Shown here: positions 46,225-59,831 of the stretch, in pieces
Position numbering within the stretch: position 1 is the first letter of the stretch
Layout of the letters: each line of letters starts with the position of its first letter
Assembly (NCBI GenBank): GCA_038380795.1
Contig: CM076268.1
Coordinates: 24,499,501 to 24,563,500, forward strand
DNA: 64,000 nucleotides
DNA from: Pyrocephalus nanus
Lineage: Eukaryota > Chordata > Aves > Passeriformes > Tyrannidae
Direction of reading: 5' to 3'
The notes under the pieces: generated by a model
The model's database searches: none
What the model was told of the DNA's origin: nothing
The model's input: only the letters and a program-made list of their open reading frames with translations
Position numbers and translations under genes: made by a program

Positions 46225-49200
46225 GTGAGTTCCTTCCTCCCTCTTTCCCCAGACAATGAATACTTTCAAGAGGCCTACCCTTCTAGTTAGGTTTCGTTAT
46301 CTGCACTTTTTATATCCCTCTCCCTACAGGAAACAAAGCAGCACATACAGCCAGCTAGGGGCTCCACCAGAGGACTGCATAATTCCTAACACAGATTTAA
46401 AAGGGAAAAATTTTTCTTTTCTTTCCTTGCATGTTCCCAGCAGAGATGATCAATATCTAATGAACTCACACACAGATCCATTTGCCCCTCTATGTGACGA
46501 TGTTCTCTCCTGAGCCATAAGAATATCATGTTGCACAAAAAACAAGCACCAACAAACACCTTCTAAAAGAATAAAATACTCTGAACTTAAAATGAGTCTG
46601 GGCCATATTCAGATCCTTCTTCATTCTAATTTTCACTCACATGTGTCTGGTTTTGAATATCTGCTTTGATTTGTGAAATAACAGCACACACTCTTTCAGA
46701 TAATAGGACACACTTGGCATTTTGGCAGAGAGCAGCTTGAAAACACTGGCTTGCTTCAACAGTGATTTTAAAGGTACAGGATGATGTTCTGAAAGGAAGT
46801 TATACCAGCCTTTCCCATTGATTACCTTAAAAATCTCCCATATACATCTGTAAAAATGCTGCAGATTGCTGTATTTCTCAAAGATTAAACTGCAGTCTGT
46901 AGCATATACATCATGTTAATTCCTCTGATTTTTAAAATTCTTGTCTCCCTTTCACTGTCTTATACTGGCAAAATTTCTGTACCTTTGAAAATGGAGGTCT
47001 GATCATTAGGACCCTTCCAAGCCAGGTCTTGAGAGGTTTGTTCTTATTATGAAATAGGGCCAAGGTTTAATCACAATTACCTGCTACGCTGAATATGATT
47101 TGTTCTGATCTACACTGACAGGTCAGTTATGGTCATCATTATGCCAAGTCCAAATACAATAAAATTTCATAATGAAGGCAAGCACACAGACAGTGAGTTT
47201 TAAGCAACAGAGTGCACCATTTGTGGTACATCTAAGAAGAGTTTTATCAAGGAACTGTATGTTCTGGTCATGTAGAAGGAGATAGTAAAAGCTGTGAATG
47301 TTCAAACCCTTTCTCTACTTTATAGCTAAATCCCCACTTAAGATGAGGTTTTATTATCAGCAGATTGTTTTTAAGAGGTGCTGTTCTTTCAGTGGAGTTT
47401 GAGAAGCAGGGGCATTTGTGGCTGCAATAGGTGTCTTCAAAAGGATGAACTTTCAGAAACTGTCTGGGTTTCTGGACCTCTAGGAAAAGACATCACAGCT
47501 TTTATAAGAGCTGGAACAGTGCCAGAACTACCTGTCTGCAGGATTTATTCTCAGCTCTACAGAGAGTCCTGTGTTGTAAATCTAAACTGAATTAAGGATT
47601 GGTTCCTAAATTCCTTTGGTTTCAGCAAGACTTTGAATCTAAATAACTCTATATATCAGGATTTTAGTGGTGGATAATCTAACTTATTGAAGAATCTTGT
47701 CACTTGTGGCATCTCGCCAGTAACTGATCAAATCAAAAGCTTCAACTTCTTACATATATCTACAGAAGAGCCTTTTTACCCTCTTTTATTTTCCTCTCTC
47801 TTCCAGTAAAAATCCAGAATATTTACAGTATAGATAGTGTTGTTTTTTTCCAGTTCTTCCTTTCATTTTTCAGGTGTCAAGGTAGTTTTAACTGGGCCTT
47901 GGTTTTCTCTTTCTTTATACCTAAGCAGCATTCCCTCTCTTACTGACACGGTTCGCCCCAACATCTTACTAAAATCTCAGTTTCTATACAGGTTGTTATA
48001 GTCAGAGCAAATATCTTTTTCTCAAAGAAGAAAATATGTGTTTCTTAGAGACAGGTTTTCTAAAAGCCAGGTTCATAATTTTGCTAGACTAAATCTGGAT
48101 TTCTACATGCATGGTGCTGGCATGCACATATAGTTCCTGATTGCAGAACTCCTCATTTCTGATATGTATTTGAACTGGTCTGTGCAATGAAGTTATAAGA
48201 ATAGAGTCACCGTTTCCATAGCTGAAGTCCCCTATTGTATGGATGACCAGCAGAAGATAAATTTGAATAGATGTCTTTCAGCACCTCCTGAAAATGAAGT
48301 GCTTCCAGTAGAGAACAAAAAAACCAGCAGTACCCAGATTGGCATTTTGGGATATAAACTAAACAATTCTATGATTTTATGGGTTCAGTATGCTGAGACA
48401 AAAGCATGGCATATATAAATGAGCTGGCTATAAAAACTTGCTACATATTGTTTATGTTTATGTTTGCTCTTGTGTAAATTTAGATCTTTCTTATAACATG
48501 ACTGCACAAACACATCTGGCCAGGCACAATTCCTGCAGTTCTGTGGGGTCTCATTACTTGCATTTATTAAAAGCTGTGAATATTTTTGCTCTAAGTTTAC
48601 TCTGGCTTTGAGTAGGACTGCTCATGATAACTGTTCTCTGTTCCAAACTGTTTTAGTGGGCTTTAGTCCCAGGCCTAAAGTCAAGCACATATTTCAGTGT
48701 TTGAGCGACTCAGATGGAAAGCACTGTCTCCCTAAAACAAGGTCACTACCACAATATGATCTGTTGACATGATAACCATTCTGACTTGCCCAAAGCTTAT
48801 CCAGCCTCCTGGATTTGCTTGGTTTGACTCTGTGGCTGGTGGTACACAAAAAAAGAAGTTATATGGCCAACATCCACTTCATTTCCAGCATCAGGACCCT
48901 GGCTGTAGTATCTGTCACACATGTACAGAAGGACCCCAGCTCAGAGCCACCTTTCCATCTTGCTCTGCCTCATCCCACAGCTGATGCTCTGTGGGTGCTG
49001 TGCACCCAGTGTGGTCACAGCATTCACAGGCTGGGTCCCCACCCCAAACTCCCCCAGCAATTCCCATCTTTGATTTCACTGGGAAACTGCCATCATGCTG
49101 CTGTGTTGTCCGGTCATTTCTAATTAGTATTTGCAAGGGAATAGAGGCAGTAATTTCTGCTCTAGGTGTGCAAAAACTATAGATGATTAAATTTTACAAC

Positions 49201-51500
49201 GGAAAGGAAAATCCAGGTGCTCTCCTGATAGTAGGAGGAAATTCCAAATGCCAGTAATGCTATTTGGGTGGGAGTAAATAATTATAGGCTTTTCTTTGGA
49301 TTTATCTTTTGTTTCATGTAATTATTTTCCATTTACTCCTTTGAACTATTGAGATATTGAAGGCAAAATATGAGTAATTTCCTTTTCTGTCATTCCCAGC
49401 AAGACAGTAGGAAAATATATCACATTTTTAGGATAAAGAATAACAACAGCAGCTCTTAAAGGCTGGTGTCAGGCAAGTAAGTGAACCACAGCTCTGCTGC
49501 ATTGCCAAAGACAAAACTCATCTACTTACCGGTATGTCTCCTACACACAAGTCAGAGTGCAAATTCCCCACTCATATGTATTGACAGCTGAAAAATAGGC
49601 TGGCATTTGCATAGGGGGAAGCATGTATGGAAATTCGCAGCATAGACTGGCAGAACGTGCTAAAAACAAATGCCCAGTTGCAGTAAAAATGTAGATGGCC
49701 TAGGTGACCCTGGTCCTGGTTTTGTTAAAACCATGTTTAAACAGGTCAGGGAATACTTCTAACACTTTTTGCACCCCACATGTCTGTCCTTAGCTTCAAG
49801 TGGGAAATGTCACCAGCACCTCCAAGTATATAAAAAACCCTTGCCTGTTTCTACTGCTGGCAACTTCTTTAGTCTGCACAGATGGGGCACTTCTCTCTGA
49901 AAAATCATGCCATAAATTGCACAGACAGTCAGCTGTTGTGATTCTGTCCTTGCTGCCCATTTCTCACTCCCTTTCTGCCACAGAAGATTCCCCTTCTCTG
50001 AAGTAAAGAAACTGCTCTATTTCTATTGAAGATGACAAAAAATTCTTTAACTCTTTTTTCTGTGGCTATTTAACAACTTCCTTTAGCAAAGTTTACTAAA
50101 CAGCAGTGCTGCCTTTGCCACATCCAATTATTCAAAACTTTGGAAAGTGGCTCTTTCAGGAAGTCAGTCCCCCTACAGGGGACCCAGGGATTCAAGTGTC
50201 CCCTGGAGAAAGTGCAAACCCAAAAGATGCCTGCTTCATCCAGCAACACGGCTGTCAGTTGAGTGTTTGCTCATAACCAACACGTGCACATGCAGACCTG
50301 TGCTCTAAGGCTCTCCATGGGCCCTGGTTCTCCCATTGTCTGGCCCTTCCGAACACAACTTTAGGAGCGATTAAATGTTTCAATCTAATCTGGTTCTGGA
50401 GACTTTGCTTTTTATTTTGCTCTCCTCATTTGAGTCTGTAGATTTAGTACAACTGGGAATTCTGGGTTATCTTTCTCTTGACCTTGCATATTACATAATA
50501 GTGCCTGCACTTCTGCAGCCTTTCTATGGCTTGTTATAGTTATACATGTATTTTAATATCTCTTTCTTTGCTACATTCTTAGGTTGACAAATTAATTGTC
50601 TTTTTCAGAGTTATATATGCAACACTTGATTGAAAAAATGTCTTTTGAAGGGACAGTCAATGTCAGAAATAGGGGAACACTATTTTCTTGTCCTTCAAAA
50701 GGCAATTGGAAAATTGTATGAAACTCCTTTATTGCTCACACTTAGAAGTTCCCAAAAAGGTGGTTTCATTTTCATGTTGATGAACTTTAGAAATAATATC
50801 CTGACCAAACATTAAGTAAGAGAGACAACCCAGGTTAAAGTTTTATCATTTTGGTTTGTTTTCATGATAAATGATTTCAAAGAACAAATAGGAGTTCCAG
50901 GTAGAAAATTCAGACAAAATAAAGTTACTGAGTCTTTCAATTTTTTTAAGCTGGTAATATTCACAGCTCATATGTTTTTTAATTATTTCTCTGTGTGAAA
51001 TTTGTGCTTTCTGCTGGATTGATGTTGTGATAAAAGGGTTTTGTGAAATTGGTTATGTTTCTTCATCCCAGAAAACAGACATTCTCTTCAATGCCTTTTC
51101 AAGAATGCAGAAAACATGCTAATCTATAAAGGTCCATTAGTCCTGCAAATACTATATTAAATTCTAAAGACTAAAATTTTTAAGAATATTTCATCCATAT
51201 TTCATCTGTACTGAAACCAAAAGTCAAATGTGCTTAGTATGCTTACAGTTCTCATAGTAAATGGCTTGCACAGGTCTATTCTCAGACTTGGAGGATTTAG
51301 AGCATATGTTTTTCAACTTTAGATGGATTTTATTTAATCTGGTACTAAGGTGAAGTATCATGCACGAGTATTAATGTTATGATTTACTGGAGCCAATTAA
51401 ATTTAATTCATCATCTTATATATTTTCATTGCAGATTGGGTGCCTAGTTTCCTTTATAGCTCAGCTTTCAAGCATGTTGAAGTAGTGACAAGGCTAAACT
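46225..51500. other. Non-coding stretch, no gene recognised
   Basis: No recognisable gene. On the minus strand, CAGCCTATTTTTCAG and CCG|GTAAGT bound a 58-bp segment (49530-49587) with stops in all frames. This is a weak non-coding exon candidate, not listed separately. AACAATTCTATGATTTTATG near 48362 resembles a CR1 3' tail, but the sequence before it does not. The unique AT-rich block 49250-49380 could be a conserved element. Overlapping frames at 48769-49182 are chance. Confidence 0.55.
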
Positions 51501-53460
51501 TCTTGCATGCTTTAAAAACAAGAATTTTACAAACTTTAAATACAGTTTTTAATTTATTTTCGTGATTATTTGTCTAGATTGAGGAATGGACTTTGAAAAT
51601 GGGACTGGAAAAGACCTGCCCTTAAGACCAATAATAAAGTCTTTGGGTTCATTCTTTACATGGCATGAAGAAACTTTCAATGACTGTTTGGCAGTCTGTG
51701 TTTTTTAGCAGGTTTATTTCCTTTAAGTTTATCTGTCAGAAAATTCCAGCAAAGTAAATTATATAATCTATCTGAAACTACAAAGCTAGTAAGATGTGTT
51801 TTATCCAGTTTCATTTGCCATGACTGAGTTCAAATAAGATGCAAGATGTGAAATGGATATGTAGTATCAGAGATTTTTTTCAATACACTTTTGGTGCATT
51901 TACCTATAATAAAAGCATTTATGTGCATTGCAAACCCCTTAATACAAAGTCTGCAAAGGGGACCACTTAAGTCAAATGGGCACTTGTCCTCCTTATCTCA
52001 TCTCAAAATATGTAGTCAGAGGCAGTTCAGTATCCCCAGAAATTTTCATTATGTATTCGTAAGTGAAAGAATGATAGAGCTTGACAGTCTTGGCAACAAC
52101 ATCCTTGGTTTAGAACAAGTCAGAGAGACTCATCACTGGAGCCAATTTCTTTGTTGAACATTTCCGTATGTTAATAACAGGAGTAATGGGAAGGCTTATA
52201 TTTTTATGAGTAAAAAAGTAAAATAAAAAATAAATGGAAAATAACACGGAATTTATGCTTTTTCTTCCCATAGAATGATAATACTTCTTTGCATGGTTCT
52301 AAGGTAAAAATGTTTTTTACTGAATGATTGTTTTCTCTTGTGACTCACAAAGAGAAAGTATGGAGGCTGTTAAGGAAAAACTGCAGGTCTATTAAATTTA
52401 CATTCATACCAATATCAGTATTAGAGACTTTGGGGCTCGTTTCTCATTTGCTACAATGCAAAAGTATTCCATATTTTACAAACACTTCAAGGCTGTTTTC
52501 TACTGCCAGAACTGTGAAAAGTGCCCAGAGGGTAAACAAGAATCAGCAATTAGCCTGTAGCCAAAGCCTCCAGCCTGCATTAGGACTGTTGAGAAAATGT
52601 CTGTAGCAAGTCCTCAAGATCACTGTCTTTTCGATGTATAATTCAAAACTTGTATTACTATCAAATCAACAGGGAAAGAATGGCTGTTTGAGTGTTAGAC
52701 ATGAAAGTGCCAGTGCCTGCAACTCCTCTTCCATATTTGTATGTAACTTTCTAATTTTTTGAAATAGTCTTAGCAGACTTTCTCATAATCTGTTTTATCA
52801 CCCCACTGTACCTGGCTGATAGCTTTAACAAGTGACTGAAAAGCCACTCAAGTCAGAGCAGGTGGTTTCTGACAGCAGGTTCTGCCATTTCCTGTATGTG
52901 CTGCAACTGAAGTCAGCATGCTTTGGTAACAAAATCCTGGGCAATTCTAAGGTTAATAATTAAGAGGGCCTAGGCCCACCAGAAATATATTTTCTCTACT
53001 AAATATATCCTCCATTATTCTTGAATAGTGGTTTTACCACTTAGACTCTCCTAGAGCAGTAGAGTTCTAGAGCCCTGTTTTTCCATGTGTCACTTGGCTC
53101 TGTCCACCCTTGATTCCACAAATTCAGAATGAGCATCAACAGCTATCAGAATGTGCTATGCTTCTCTCTTTGAAAGATTTATAAAGAAAACACTGTCTTT
53201 CCCAACAATTTGCTTTTGGTTCTGTATCCAACCCAAACAGCCTCTTTCTGGGGTTATCCTATATTTCAGCAAACACAGAGATTCAAAATCACTTGTCCCA
53301 GAGAAGAGTTGGGTTGGAGAAGAGATCCCTAGTATGTCTACATATGGCCACTGAAGATGGAATTTCAGCACTTGGGCTTAGTAATGTTTGTTCATAGCAA
53401 GGATTAAAAGATTTTAAAAACTGCCCAATACAAAGAGAAATAAAAGAGTTAGGGGAAAGA

Positions 53461-53478
53461 TTGTTTGTTTGTTTGTTT
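53461..53478. repeat. (TTTG)n short tandem repeat
   Basis: About four and a half TTTG units. A simple repeat; similar G/T-rich sequence continues to about 53540. Confidence 0.9.
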
Positions 53479-55541
53479 AGGGTTTTATGTTGTGGAGTTT
53501 TTTTGTTTGTTTTCTGGTGGGATTTTGTTGGGGTTCTTTGGGGATTTTTATTGAGAAATTAAAACAATTTTTTTTAAAAAATAGAACATGCAGGTCTTAC
53601 TTCAGTAAGTGTGTTAAGGAAAGAAAATTACATTGCGGCACAAAAAGCACATGCTCATTTTGCTGTCAAACCTCCTGAATAATAAAAGCTATGGACCTTG
53701 ACCAAATAATTGCAGTGACATGTTCTGTAAATTCTCTAGTTCCTGGAAAGTCCTGAATATTTTGAAAGAAAGTAGCAGAAAATAGAGGACAATTCTGATC
53801 CCTTCATGTCTCTAAACCAACTGTTTCCTCCTACTCTCCTACGCATTTCATATTTCCCACGTGAGAGATGGAAGCCCTACAAGTGAGTGTTAAGCCACAA
53901 TTTAGAGATTAAGGTACCAAATAAGTAAAAGGGACTACATTCCTGTCATTTTCTGTTGCTATGGTCCTTCTCTTCAAGACCGCATCAGATGTGATGCAGA
54001 ATATACCAGATAGGGCCCTTGTGAGAATAAAGGCATTGAATATTGCAAAGTGGTGCAATGGGAGCCATATATAAATGCTAACATAAATACAGATTTGATA
54101 AATTACTAGCAAAGGCACTGGAGGGAACAATATAAGATGATGCAGTCAGGCTTTTTCATCTCACTCTCATGACCCTTAGAGAAGGCATGGCTTTCCAGAA
54201 CCCTGCACCTGAGGCAAGATATTTTAGTCATTTTATACATAATTACCCCTTGAGACCTCTCAGATAATAAAATGTAGCTGTAGGTCTTCAACTGTGCTGA
54301 TATACGGATGTCCATTTCAGAATAGGAAAAAATGCCATGTGTCAACATTTCTTAGCTCTGATTGCCAGTGCTAATATGTGTAAATGTGCTGAGAAAGTAT
54401 GGTTTCTGTAAAAATTTAACTTGGCTGCAGCTTGTGCCCAACACTGAGAGGGTTTAATTCTAAGGCTTCCCACAGGATGGTAGGAGGACATGCAAGTTGT
54501 TGAGATCTGCACTGAAGACAGCTCCTATCCAGCTGAAGATTCGTCCCAGCTGTCTGCACTGAGCAGCCATTTACTTTAGCTCTATGTACACTAGCACCTA
54601 AAAGCTAATTTAAAAGGAAAGATTTCAGTCAGCTAGTGAAAGGACAATAGTTGTCTTTGCTCCTGACATTCGTGTTTCTCGGAGCTATTAAGCAAAGTGA
54701 TAATTTGCTGCAGAGGAAGTATACTAGATAAAAGACATTTTAACAAGAATATGTTTATTGAGGAATACCTATATAAAAAAATGTTTTTTCTTGCATCACT
54801 TTTCCTGACAGAAATATTACTTACACTAAAATCCTATTAAAAAGTTGTTTAATTTAATAACATTCATTGTATTAGTTCCCTCTAAAGTAATCACTTTATT
54901 GAGAGCACACTCTCTGTTCCTTTATTTGATCTGGGAATAAAATTATCCTGTCTTTACTTCAGTATCTCCTTTTTATTTTTTTCTAGAATAAATAAAAATG
55001 AAGCTGTCACTGCAGAGCAGGCACTTTCTCTCCTGTTATAAACCTTTTGATTTTGGTATTGAGAGAAGTTTTTGCACAATGATGCTTTAAGAATATGTTT
55101 GAAGCACCACATTTTCTTGCTTTCTTGTTTCCCATTTAGACACGTGTAATCACAGAGACTTCCTGCTGTGCCAGTAGATTATATTGTCCTATCAACTTTT
55201 CTGTCCTTCTCATAGACTTGATGAGATTATTTATCATGAAAAAATCATTTCATGTATCTGGCACTAATTTTAGTATAATTGTTATTATAGCAACCAAAGC
55301 CACCAGTTGTGAGATTTGAGCCCTTTTATATCAATAAAACAGACTGCAGTCCTCTGTTCCATAAAGCCTTAGTTAGAGGGTTTGACTTATGGACCCTTCA
55401 CCCTCAGAGTTGCCTCCTATACCTTGGTGCAAACCACCGCATTCACTAAGCAGCTGCAACATCTGCATAAATATTGGAGATCCTGGCCTCTAGAACGTGG
55501 TGGCTTCTTGGAAGTACTAGCCAAAAGACTGCAAGTCAAAA

Positions 55542-55543
<2 letters not shown>

Positions 55544-55576
<33 letters not shown>
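55544..55576. repeat. Long poly(A) tract
   Basis: An uninterrupted run of 33 A directly after AAAAAT, forming AATAAA at its start. It could be the tail of a recently retroposed sequence on the plus strand. However, the 150 bases before it match no family I know, and I found no target-site duplication of GTCCAAAAACTG upstream. A run this long is likely length-variable. Confidence 0.95.
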
Positions 55577-55580
<4 letters not shown>

Positions 55581-56101
55581 AAAAACTGTGGAGGAACTGG
55601 ATCTTTCACAAACAGATTATTGCTATCTATTCTAAAGCATGGTGACAGCTCTTTGGATCCCAGCTCAATATTATATCCACTCTCCTCCATGTCTCGTTAA
55701 CTGTGGACTTTCAACAAAGCTGTAAACATGGTTATAGTACGCTGTTTGTGTGCTATACACATATAGTAAACATCAACAAAATTCTGTTAAAAAATATAAA
55801 CTTCTGGGTTTATTTACTAGAAAAAAAGTGAATGAAATCAAGAGATGTGAATGTTGCATGCTTTTCATATTTGGGAAACACTGATTTGCATGGTTTCAGA
55901 AAATCCAAACTGGTGATCTGTTTGAGATCGGCTTTCTGGAGATGTATTTAATCAAAATGTTATTATTTGCAGGTTTTCTTTCTAGCTTAGAAAACACTAC
56001 CCTTGTTGTTATGTGTTATGTTGGTGACTGGGTAGTTCTAAGGCCTAATGAGGAGATATAAAATCACAGTGAACCCAAGTGATCATTTCAAATCTAACCC
56101 A

Positions 56102-56191
56102 AGTAAGTATTGTTCATTTGATCTTTAATCTTGTATCTGATCAAAGTAGCTATTGTTCATTTAGTCTTTACTCTGGTATCTATCTGATAAA
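56102..56191. repeat. Imperfect tandem duplication, unit about 43-47 bp, two copies
   Basis: Unit 1 (about 56102-56144) and unit 2 (about 56145-56191) share AGTA..TATTGTTCATTT, then TCTTTA.TCT, then GTATCT and CTGAT.AA, with substitutions and small indels. It is a local duplication that has since diverged. No open frame or known element is associated with it. Confidence 0.75.
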
Positions 56192-57596
56192 AATATACGA
56201 GAAATGAGTTGACTGTGTCACTGCAATTTGCCAGGCAGTTGTAAGAAATTGTCTCCCAAACTGATGCATTTATTCGGTAGCACCTGTGAAGGAGCTAGCA
56301 ACTCAACAGGAACAGAAATCCTGTCATCATTAGTCAAAGGACTGACACACTCAAAAGGAAAAGAATAAATACCCTGGGCTTTTTCCTGGTTTTCTTGCCT
56401 AAATAACAGTACTTCTTTGTTCAAATAACATCTGAGAGCTTAGTTAAGCAGTGGGAAGAAGGTGGCTTTATGTAACAAAGAGAAATGCAGATGCTAGACA
56501 CCTTCAGAGAAGATGGAAATGCATGTACAGAGAACACGGGGCTAATTTCAAGCCCTGGAAAAAACAAAATACCAGAGCCTCCAGCATCTCTGTGCCCCGC
56601 CCCCAGCTGTCCAGGAATATGTTGCAACTTCAAGGTTAAAAATAAGTTGGCCCTAAGACCAGGTTTCTTGTTTGTTGTAAAAAGAACATTATTTTATTTA
56701 CCTCTCGCTGATTTTCATCACTGTTGACAGGATCACCATCAGAAAACAGTCAAGACCTCTTCTCAACCCTTGCAAGAACTTTTGTGGTTATTTCAGTTTC
56801 AGTCCTCTGTTGCCATAACTCAGAGACCTGTATGTCTAATCCCTTCTTAAAACTGGAACCAGGGGGCTCATGACTCAACATATTTCTTTGGTACCTTAAG
56901 AAGTTTCCAGGACTCTGGCCTGTGCACTGCCAGGACAGGTAGACCCTCTGCCCTGAGTTTTGGTACCTGAGCCCCAGGCACTGTCACCAGAGCCCCACCA
57001 AAAGCAGTGACCCACTGCCCCACAGGGGAGGTTTGCCCCAGAAGCAAACTTCATAAGGACTGAAAATACAACTCAGTGTTGACAGCTGTCCCAGACTTGT
57101 TAGCCTCAAAAAATCCACGTTTTGTGCAGGGAGGACTTTTTTCTACCTTTTTTTACCTAATTCTCCTTAAGGTAGACAAACTGTAAGTGGATTAATATAA
57201 ACAAAGAGCAAGTAGTCTGTGTAATATAAGAGCAAACATTATAGATTATGAGCTGAGGGACATGGCTCAAAAGGCAGCAATTCAGCAGCCAGTCAGAATC
57301 ACCAACTAAATTTTTCTTTACTTACTTTAGGGTTTTTAGTGCCCTCTGGAAGGACATCAACAAGATTTAGACACAAGCATATCACTACTGTAATGAACGC
57401 TGGGAAAAAAAATGAGAAATTGGAACTGGAAATGCATTTGCAATACCTCTTCTTTGGGAATTACTACCATAATTACACCAGTTTAGAAAGCAATACCTTT
57501 CTAAGTGCTTTTACCCCATCATGTATCACACAAGGGATTATAGCATTTTAATGACCTTGGTGGCTAAATTGTACAATACCTATAATACTATGAAAT
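56192..57596. other. Non-coding stretch, no gene recognised
   Basis: No recognisable gene. Short overlapping frames at 56421-56727 are chance. GC-richer sequence lies at about 56900-57050 without CpGs to speak of. An open frame at 57339-57551 follows an acceptor-like TTTAGGGTTTTTAG but has no recognisable product. Confidence 0.6.
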
Positions 57597-57664
57597 CTAG
57601 GAGAATTTTTGGCCCCACTGAGGCCATAGAAAATCTCCCCCTGACTTCATTGGAGCCCACAAAA
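57597..57664 (-). repeat. Ancient amniote interspersed-repeat remnant
   Basis: Read on the minus strand, the block contains TCCAATGAAGTCAGGGGGAG, then TTTTCTATGGCCTCAGTGG and GGCCAAAAATTCTCCT. This follows the familiar 'agtcaatgggagtttt', 'gccattgacttcagtgg', 'ggccaggatttca' layout of an old repeat common in sauropsid genomes. It is probably related to the fragments at 12752 and 17770. The copy is diverged. The family name is uncertain (a CR1/L3-type or SINE tail). Confidence 0.55.
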
Positions 57665-58419
57665 TCCATCCTAATTTTTCAGGTGTGACCAGCTCCAGTC
57701 ACAAGAGGGGCTTATATTTCACTCATACTCTTAAAATAAGAGTGAACTGGTACTTTTCATATATGTATGCTACAAATTCCCTGAATTTTATTTCATGAAA
57801 GATGTTATGACATTGAATACACTGTTTCTTCATGAAACATGCACCTTTTAATAGCAGCTACTGAAAGGGTGATATATACATCGCTATTTCTCCTGTCACC
57901 AAATAAAATGAAATTCATAGACCTGCTCTTAGCTAACGTGATACATGTTTTATGGCTAAATAAGGCCTTGAAAATGAAAATCTTCTGCCCTTCTCATGAG
58001 GCATATAGATCCAAATTAAATGAGCAAGTTATGTGTTAAGGCACCTACAAACCTTGAAAAAGGTGTATTGGCTTGTTCATTCTTCCTCTGGATAATAAAG
58101 TCACTCATCAGGCATCTAGAGAGCAAGCCAAAGAAAGTGAATGTTGCCCTGCCTTAGCTTCCTTTATATGTTTTCAGTTTCCTGAAATTGGGCATATCTT
58201 CCATAGATAGGAGATTGATAGATGCCTTAATCAGTTTGCACATGAGAAGGTAATAATTGATCCCTGGTCACTTCATGAACCAGCATTTAGTGTGTTGTGC
58301 AACTTCAGAAATAAATCAGAATAACTACTTGAAAAACAAAAGGAGGTAAAAAAGCTCACTTTCCTTCAGCTTTAGGAAATATATGTTGTGTTAGAAAAGG
58401 TGTTAACTGACAACATGTT
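57665..58419. other. Non-coding stretch, nothing seen
   Basis: Unique AT-rich sequence with only one short frame (57839-58039). No repeats or signals were recognised. Confidence 0.6.
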
Positions 58420-58941
58420 TTAACAGACAGGGCAATAAATATGTCCAAGCACCAACATTTTCTCCAGTGTGCAAACTGCCTTTGCAAGCGCCTGGAGAGA
58501 TTCCCGCTGGTCTCTGCAGGATTTGGCTTGAGCTCCTCTGCAGGAATTAGATCTTGCCAGTGGAAGTAAATAGGCCCTTGGGGATGCTGCTGCTGCCACT
58601 GAGGTATTTATTTTTATAACAACTTGTTGGCCAGTGCAGGGATAGGAAGTCACAACCACAGCTCCTTCATGCAAAACCCCACACCATTCATCCTTATCAG
58701 TTAGAGCCCTTTGCAAAGATAGGAATGATAAGAGCCATAAACTTGAGGGCCTGGCTACCAAACACCTCCTGGTCCCTGATGGCCACTTGCCATGCCTCTG
58801 GGAGCAGCTTCTTTCCCTGTGCTCTGCAGTGCCTGCTGGTGCCTCCCAGTAGTCAGCAAGCAAAGCCAACTCCTTGGACCACAGGGTAACATACTCTGAG
58901 GGCAGCAGATCACGGGATTTTTCTGACTCATACAGAGCCAA
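58420..58941 (-). pseudogene. Open frame with very weak Ig CH-tail-like stretch (doubtful)
   Basis: This 173-codon minus frame is one of the two longest in the window, but its length alone is compatible with chance. Residues about 93-126 read ALTDKDEWCGVLHEGAV, then CTGQQVVIKINTSVAA. This loosely recalls the last constant domain of immunoglobulin heavy chains (an 'EW...CVVxHEA' block) followed by a secretory tailpiece ('TGKP...NVSxV') with its N-glycosylation sequon. About six residues between W and C would be missing, and the remaining protein does not fit. I list it only because it lies downstream, on the same strand, of two better C1-like stretches. No splice pattern was established. Confidence 0.15.
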
Positions 58942-59831
58942 TAAAACACATTTCTTAGGAAGGAGCCTCCCTCACTATTTACTATTTCCAGTGGCTGCTC
59001 ACACTGTGTTATTATTCAACAATATTTTCTCTAGTTTGGCCCCTTCCTGGCTCACAGAGCCCAGCTCTGTTGGAGAAGCTCTTCTTCTAACCTCCAAAAT
59101 TGTCACAAACAAATTACTCTGTTCTTACTTTTAAATCAGGTAGGAAACATGAGGGAAACACAAATCCCTATTCGCTGCCTTCAGGGAAAGGAGGGCAGAT
59201 TGGTCAGTGACCACATTTCATTAGTCAAAGAAGAAACATGATTATTTTCCTTCTCTTGCCAGACTCCATCACTCAAAGGAAACTGAAACAGCAGTAAGAG
59301 TGAAAGGGCCTGTGATAATGACACAGCATTTTCATATCGTGTGTGCTCTTTTATCAGCACTTACAGACTTATGAACACAGAGTGGAGCCCTGTAGTATTG
59401 GCTGGTTTTCACATTTTTAAGAGTTGTTTTCCCACTTACTTCCTGTTTTCTTACCCAGCAGGCTCTACCACATCCAGAACCTAGATAATAGTTGTGTCAG
59501 TATCTCTGCCAGCTTTGTTTAAATTCCCTTTTCTACACTTAAAACAAGCTTGGAGCTCCACTTATTCCCCTTCTGATACATAACTTAAGCAAAACTTGAC
59601 TTGAGGCCAACAATATCTATGAAAGGAGACATCAAGCTTGGGCAGAATAGGAAACAGGTAATACTGCTGCTGTTGCAAGTACTGGAACATGGACGGAGAA
59701 TTTTCTAATAACTTTCTCCAGCTGCCAGTTACTTGTTCAAAATGAAACACATATACTGCAGGAGGAAGAAGTCTGACGTGTTTCTAGGTTAAAAGAAATG
59801 TTGTCTGACATCTGTTTGCCACATGGTAGCC
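58942..59831. other. Non-coding stretch, no gene recognised
   Basis: Unique sequence. If the flanking C1-like stretches belong to one dead gene, this would hold introns or a lost domain. A good minus-strand acceptor (CTTCTTCCTCCTGCAG, just before 59758) opens a 62-codon frame (59562-59750) rich in Q and aromatic residues. It shows no clear C1 pattern. Nothing else was seen. Confidence 0.5.

Larger units (their letters stand above)
51501..56101. other. Non-coding stretch, no gene recognised
   Basis: Unique AT-rich sequence. It contains a (TTTG)n run at 53461-53478 and a 33-base A run at 55544-55576, both listed separately. Open frames are all below 95 codons and none is recognisable. The lysine run in the frame at 55382-55645 comes from the A tract. 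Confidence 0.6.

Noticed and set aside
48355..48385. AACAATTCTATGATTTTATGG resembling a CR1 3' tail
   Set aside because: The preceding bases do not match the CR1 3' region, so a tail-like 10-mer alone is not enough.
49530..49587. Minus-strand 58-bp segment with good acceptor and donor
   Set aside because: Stops in all frames and no conservation hint; in 64 kb several such pairings are expected by chance.
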